A stretch of 64,000 bases of DNA, taken from the NCBI GenBank assembly GCA_965205735.1, contig OZ242179.1, forward strand, positions 3,720,001 to 3,784,000. The letters are read 5' to 3'. This stretch comes from VXNE01 sp965205735. GTDB lineage: Bacteria > Pseudomonadota > Gammaproteobacteria > Pseudomonadales > Azotimanducaceae. Below the pieces are notes generated by a model. It was not told the origin of the DNA and ran no database searches. It saw nothing but the letters and a program-made list of their open reading frames with translations. Made by a program: the position numbers and the translations under genes. Of the stretch, positions 59,998 through 64,000 are shown piece after piece (position 1 is the first letter of the stretch; every line of letters starts with the position of its first letter).

Positions 59998-61194
59998 ATG
60001 TCGATGGACGATGGCAATCACTATGGATTCCGGCTGCCGGACGAGTTGCTGCTGATGCGCGATCAGATTCGGCGTTTCATGCGCGAGGAAGTCAAACCCA
60101 TCGAGGACACCTTGCCCCACGACGCGCTCGGATGCGAACCCCAAGACCGCGCGCGGCTGCGCAGGATCGCCGAGGAGATGGGGCTCACGCGGTTGACGGT
60201 GCCGGAGGAGTACGGCGGCAATCAAGTTAGCGCCATGGCGCGCGCGATCATCGCCGAGGAGGCGGCGAAGTGCCGTCTCGGCGCATACAACCCGGCGTTG
60301 GGTGCGTTCGGCGGCGGGCCGCCCAACATCGTCTGGTCGGGAACGCCGGATCAGATCGAGAAGTACGGCGTTCCCTGCATCGACGGAGAAAAGCGCGCGT
60401 TCGTCGCCATTACCGAACCGACCGGCGGGTCGGATCCGCGCAACAACATTCAGACCCGGGCGCGCAAGGAAGGCGACGTGTGGGTCTTGAACGGACGCAA
60501 GATGTGGATCACGGCGGCGGCGAGCGCCGACTTCGGCATCATATTCGCGCGCACGAGAGACGGCGCGCCGCCCCAGATCACGGCGTTCATTGTCGAACCC
60601 GGGTTCAAGGGCATCGAGTTTCACGAGATCAAGGTGATTCGGGCGCTGTCCCCTTACGAGATCGTCCTGGACAACTGCGAAGTGCCGGCGGAGAACGTGC
60701 TCGGAGAGGTGGGCCGCGGCTTCGGCGTCGCCGAGAACTGGCTGGTGGACGCGCGCATTCCGTATGCCGCCGGCTGCGTCGGGATCGCCCAGGAAGCCTT
60801 GGACATGGCCTGCGGATGGGTCAAGAATCGGCCGGCGCGCGACGGCGTATTGGCGGACAAACAGGCGATTCAGTGGATGATCGCAGATTCCGAGGTGGAA
60901 CTGCGCGCAGCGCGAATGCTGATCTACGATGCCGCATCGAAGGTGGACGCGGGCGCGCCCGGCAAGGTGGATGCTTCGGTTTGCAAACTCTACGGCACCG
61001 AGACCGCCGGTCGCGTGGTCGATCGCGCGATACAGATGTTCGGCGGGATGGGCGTTGCCAAGGAGATGCCGTTGGAGCGTTGGTACCGGGAGTTGCGGGT
61101 CAAGCGCATCGGCGAGGGTCCATCCGAAGTCCACCGCATGGTGATTGCGCGGGACAAGCTGCGCAACACGGACGGCGGCAATTATTTCGGATGA
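59998..61194 (+). CDS. Acyl-CoA dehydrogenase
   Basis: 398 residues from ATG 59998 with AGGAGG upstream. RLTVPEEYGGNQVSAMARAI, AFVAITEPTGGSDPRNNIQT (the central signature), VLNGRKMWITAAASADFGII, and the C-terminal QMFGGMGVAKEMPLERWYRE then RIGEGPSEVHRMVIARDKL. All three ACAD domains are present. The catalytic Glu is likely in the GEGPSEVH segment or the preceding helix. It stands alone and is not in an operon with ETF genes here. Substrate unknown. Confidence 0.93.
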   Translation: MSMDDGNHYGFRLPDELLLMRDQIRRFMREEVKPIEDTLPHDALGCEPQDRARLRRIAEEMGLTRLTVPEEYGGNQVSAMARAIIAEEAAKCRLGAYNPALGAFGGGPPNIVWSGTPDQIEKYGVPCIDGEKRAFVAITEPTGGSDPRNNIQTRARKEGDVWVLNGRKMWITAAASADFGIIFARTRDGAPPQITAFIVEPGFKGIEFHEIKVIRALSPYEIVLDNCEVPAENVLGEVGRGFGVAENWLVDARIPYAAGCVGIAQEALDMACGWVKNRPARDGVLADKQAIQWMIADSEVELRAARMLIYDAASKVDAGAPGKVDASVCKLYGTETAGRVVDRAIQMFGGMGVAKEMPLERWYRELRVKRIGEGPSEVHRMVIARDKLRNTDGGNYFG

Positions 61195-61204
61195 GTCGCA
61201 GGCG

Positions 61205-61311
61205 TCGGTTGGTCACGCGCTCGCGCGACGCGAGGTGTCGAGTTACGGCGGTCCAGACGACGCCGGATACGAGGGGCCGGTTGGTCACGCGCTCGCGCGA
61301 GGTGTCGAGGG
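61205..61311. repeat. Short direct repeat between ACAD and ntrC
   Basis: GGTTGGTCACGCGCTCGCGC plus AGGTGTCGAG occurs at about 61207-61242 and again at 61279-61310; the second copy lacks four bases. It fills the convergent gap between the ACAD and ntrC stops. Confidence 0.65.
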
Positions 61312-61318
61312 CGGCGCC

Positions 61319-62720
<1,402 letters not shown>

Positions 62721-62728
<8 letters not shown>

Positions 62729-63776
62729 TGTTGGGCTGCTCCAGGGGAATGAAAAGTGCGAATGCCGTTTTGCCGGGCGCGCTGTCGCATTCCATCACGC
62801 CGTTGTGTTGGCCGACGATGTTCTGGGTGATGGAAAGGCCAAGCCCGGTTCCATCCGGCCGGCCGCTGATCATGGGGTAGAAGATACGGTCGGCAATGTC
62901 TGCCGGGATCCCTGGGCCGTTGTCGACAATTTCAACCTTGACTACGACGCGATGCCGGTGGCGTCCGATGGTGAATTGGCGCACGGCGCGGGTCGACAGG
63001 CTGATGCGCGGATTCGACGTGTCGATCAACGCCTCCTCGGCATTGCGCGCGATGTTCAGGATTGCCTGTATCAGCTTGCCGGGATCGCCCTCGATTTCAG
63101 GCAGGCCGAGGTCGTAGTCGCGCACGAAAGCAATACGGTCCGGGCACTCGGCTTCGATGAGTTGGACCACGCGCTCGAGGATGCGATGAACATTGACCTG
63201 TTCGAATCGCGGCCGCTCGTTGGAGCCCAGCATGCGGTCGACCAGGTTTCTGAGGCGATCGGCTTCTTCGATGATGACTTTGGTGTATTCCCGCTGGCTT
63301 CCGTTTGTCAGCTCTCTTTCGAGCAGCTGCGCGGCGCCGCGTATGCCTCCGAGGGGATTCTTGATCTCGTGCGCAAGACCGCGCACCAGCTCGCGTGTCG
63401 TTTCATGCAGCGCGAGGTGCTGGTCGCCCCGATTTATCCGCAGGAAGCGGTCGAGCGGTTCGATCTCGATCAGGAGTTCGCCGTTGCCGAGCAGTTCCAC
63501 GGAATAGTCCGCTCGCAAGTCGCCGCGGCCGTTGCTCGTCAACACGGCGCGCCGCTTGGTGTATGGCTGGCCGGTCTCAAGCGTGTTTCTGAGCGCCGAT
63601 GCCCGCTCCGCCGGATCGACAAATAGCTGGCGCACCTCCTTGCCGACGATACGCTGGGAGGACATGCCGAAGAGAGATTCCGCCGCCTGGTTGAGGTAGC
63701 CGACGCGCAGGGTGTTGTCCAGGACAACCACGGCGGTCGCGAGTTGATCGAGTATGTCTGGGGCCTGGGCCATCAT
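62721..63776 (-). CDS. glnL: Nitrogen regulation sensor kinase NtrB
   Basis: 351 residues. An N-terminal PAS domain (LDQLATAVVVLDNTLRVGYL), then the dimerisation helix with phospho-acceptor His136 in GLAHEIKNPLGGIRGAAQLL, and the ATP-binding domain with NIARNAEEAL, VDNGPGIPADIADRIFYPMI and GTGLGLSITQNIVGQHNGVM. No membrane segments, so cytoplasmic as expected; regulated by PII protein in other species. The preceding region (63777-64000) holds an NtrC-site-like motif. Confidence 0.95.
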
Positions 63777-63910
63777 TTCGCCGCGCCGGTTATGCCCCTA
63801 ACAGCCAAATTGCAAATAACTTTGCAAGATTCGGTCCACTTGCTTTCGCGGTCGCAAGCGTCGTATTGCCTGGGGTTTTCCCGATGCCGTGCAACAATCC
63901 GAGAAATATG

Positions 63911-63926
63911 TGCACCAAAATAGTGC
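63911..63926. promoter_or_regulatory. Candidate NtrC binding site upstream of ntrB
   Basis: TGCACCAAAATAGTGC fits the NtrC dyad (TGCAC-N6-GTGCA-like) and sits about 135 bases upstream of the ntrB start, in the ~220 bases to the window end that otherwise hold no gene. Known: glnA-ntrBC control regions carry NtrC sites, and glnA is often the next gene. No convincing sigma-54 element (GG-N10-GC) was found on the minus strand nearby, so its target could lie outside the window. Confidence 0.55.
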
Positions 63927-64000
63927 GTTACGGGGGTGGCGTCAAATCTACCTCGATATCATCGGAGTCTCGCGGCGGCGCGCAGCAGGTGAAAGCCGAC

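Noticed and set aside
63780..63910. Sigma-54 promoter for ntrBC
   Set aside because: The best GG...GC pair on the minus strand has a 13-base spacing instead of 10, so it was not called.

Overview
The window is GC-rich bacterial chromosome. The best guess is an uncultivated gammaproteobacterium, possibly host- or particle-associated. Core genes support this: ntrB-ntrC, the gpmI-envC-ctpA block, a yibN-type rhodanese next to secB, trmL, and a class II (APH-fold) homoserine kinase end. Catabolic and accessory genes are numerous: three intact acyl-CoA dehydrogenases, two sulfatases, several SDRs, PhyH, cobalt-type nitrile hydratase, GH32, a GMC oxidoreductase with its small subunit, and mmsA. No rRNA, tRNA or CRISPR array was recognised.

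Layout. 0-6 kb: thrB 3' end, a membrane spermidine-synthase-like protein, and a GMC oxidoreductase/subunit-3 pair with a decayed paralogue. 6-20 kb: acyl-CoA dehydrogenases, Eis-like acetyltransferase, Gfo/Idh/MocA protein, serine hydrolase, MFS transporter, CDP-alcohol phosphatidyltransferase, an AAA/DUF234 ATPase, and a broken yejB-yejE pair. 20-34 kb: a heavily rearranged stretch. It holds nitrile hydratase between short direct repeats, an internally deleted PEP-synthase-like gene, frameshifted pncA/pncB-like genes, several toxin-antitoxin (TA) loci and mmsA. 33.5-45 kb: coq4, an NTF2-GH32 fusion with NTF2-like and PhyH neighbours, SDRs, a sulfatase, HsdM/RecG-like remnants, a Fic gene and an ADP-ribosylglycohydrolase fragment. 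45-49 kb: an accessory island with two CTAG-ended MITEs, an IS6 remnant, chimeric gene scraps and more TA debris. 49-64 kb: mostly housekeeping genes, plus a second sulfatase split by a small dispersed repeat.

Three themes stand out. First, about a dozen TA loci or scraps lie in 64 kb; in most the toxin is truncated, frameshifted or nonsense-mutated while the antitoxin reads through. Second, several genes are reduced to their two ends by internal deletion (PEP synthase, HsdM, yejB-yejE, a second mmsA copy). Third, small palindromic or dispersed elements sit inside or directly against genes: a ~95 bp family in at least four copies, a 111 bp in-frame insertion, two TIR MITEs and a REP array. 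Single-base indels are common in accessory genes, so some frameshifts could be assembly errors. The nonsense codons, truncations and gene junctions are harder to explain that way.

All family assignments come from reading motifs by eye; no database search was run.
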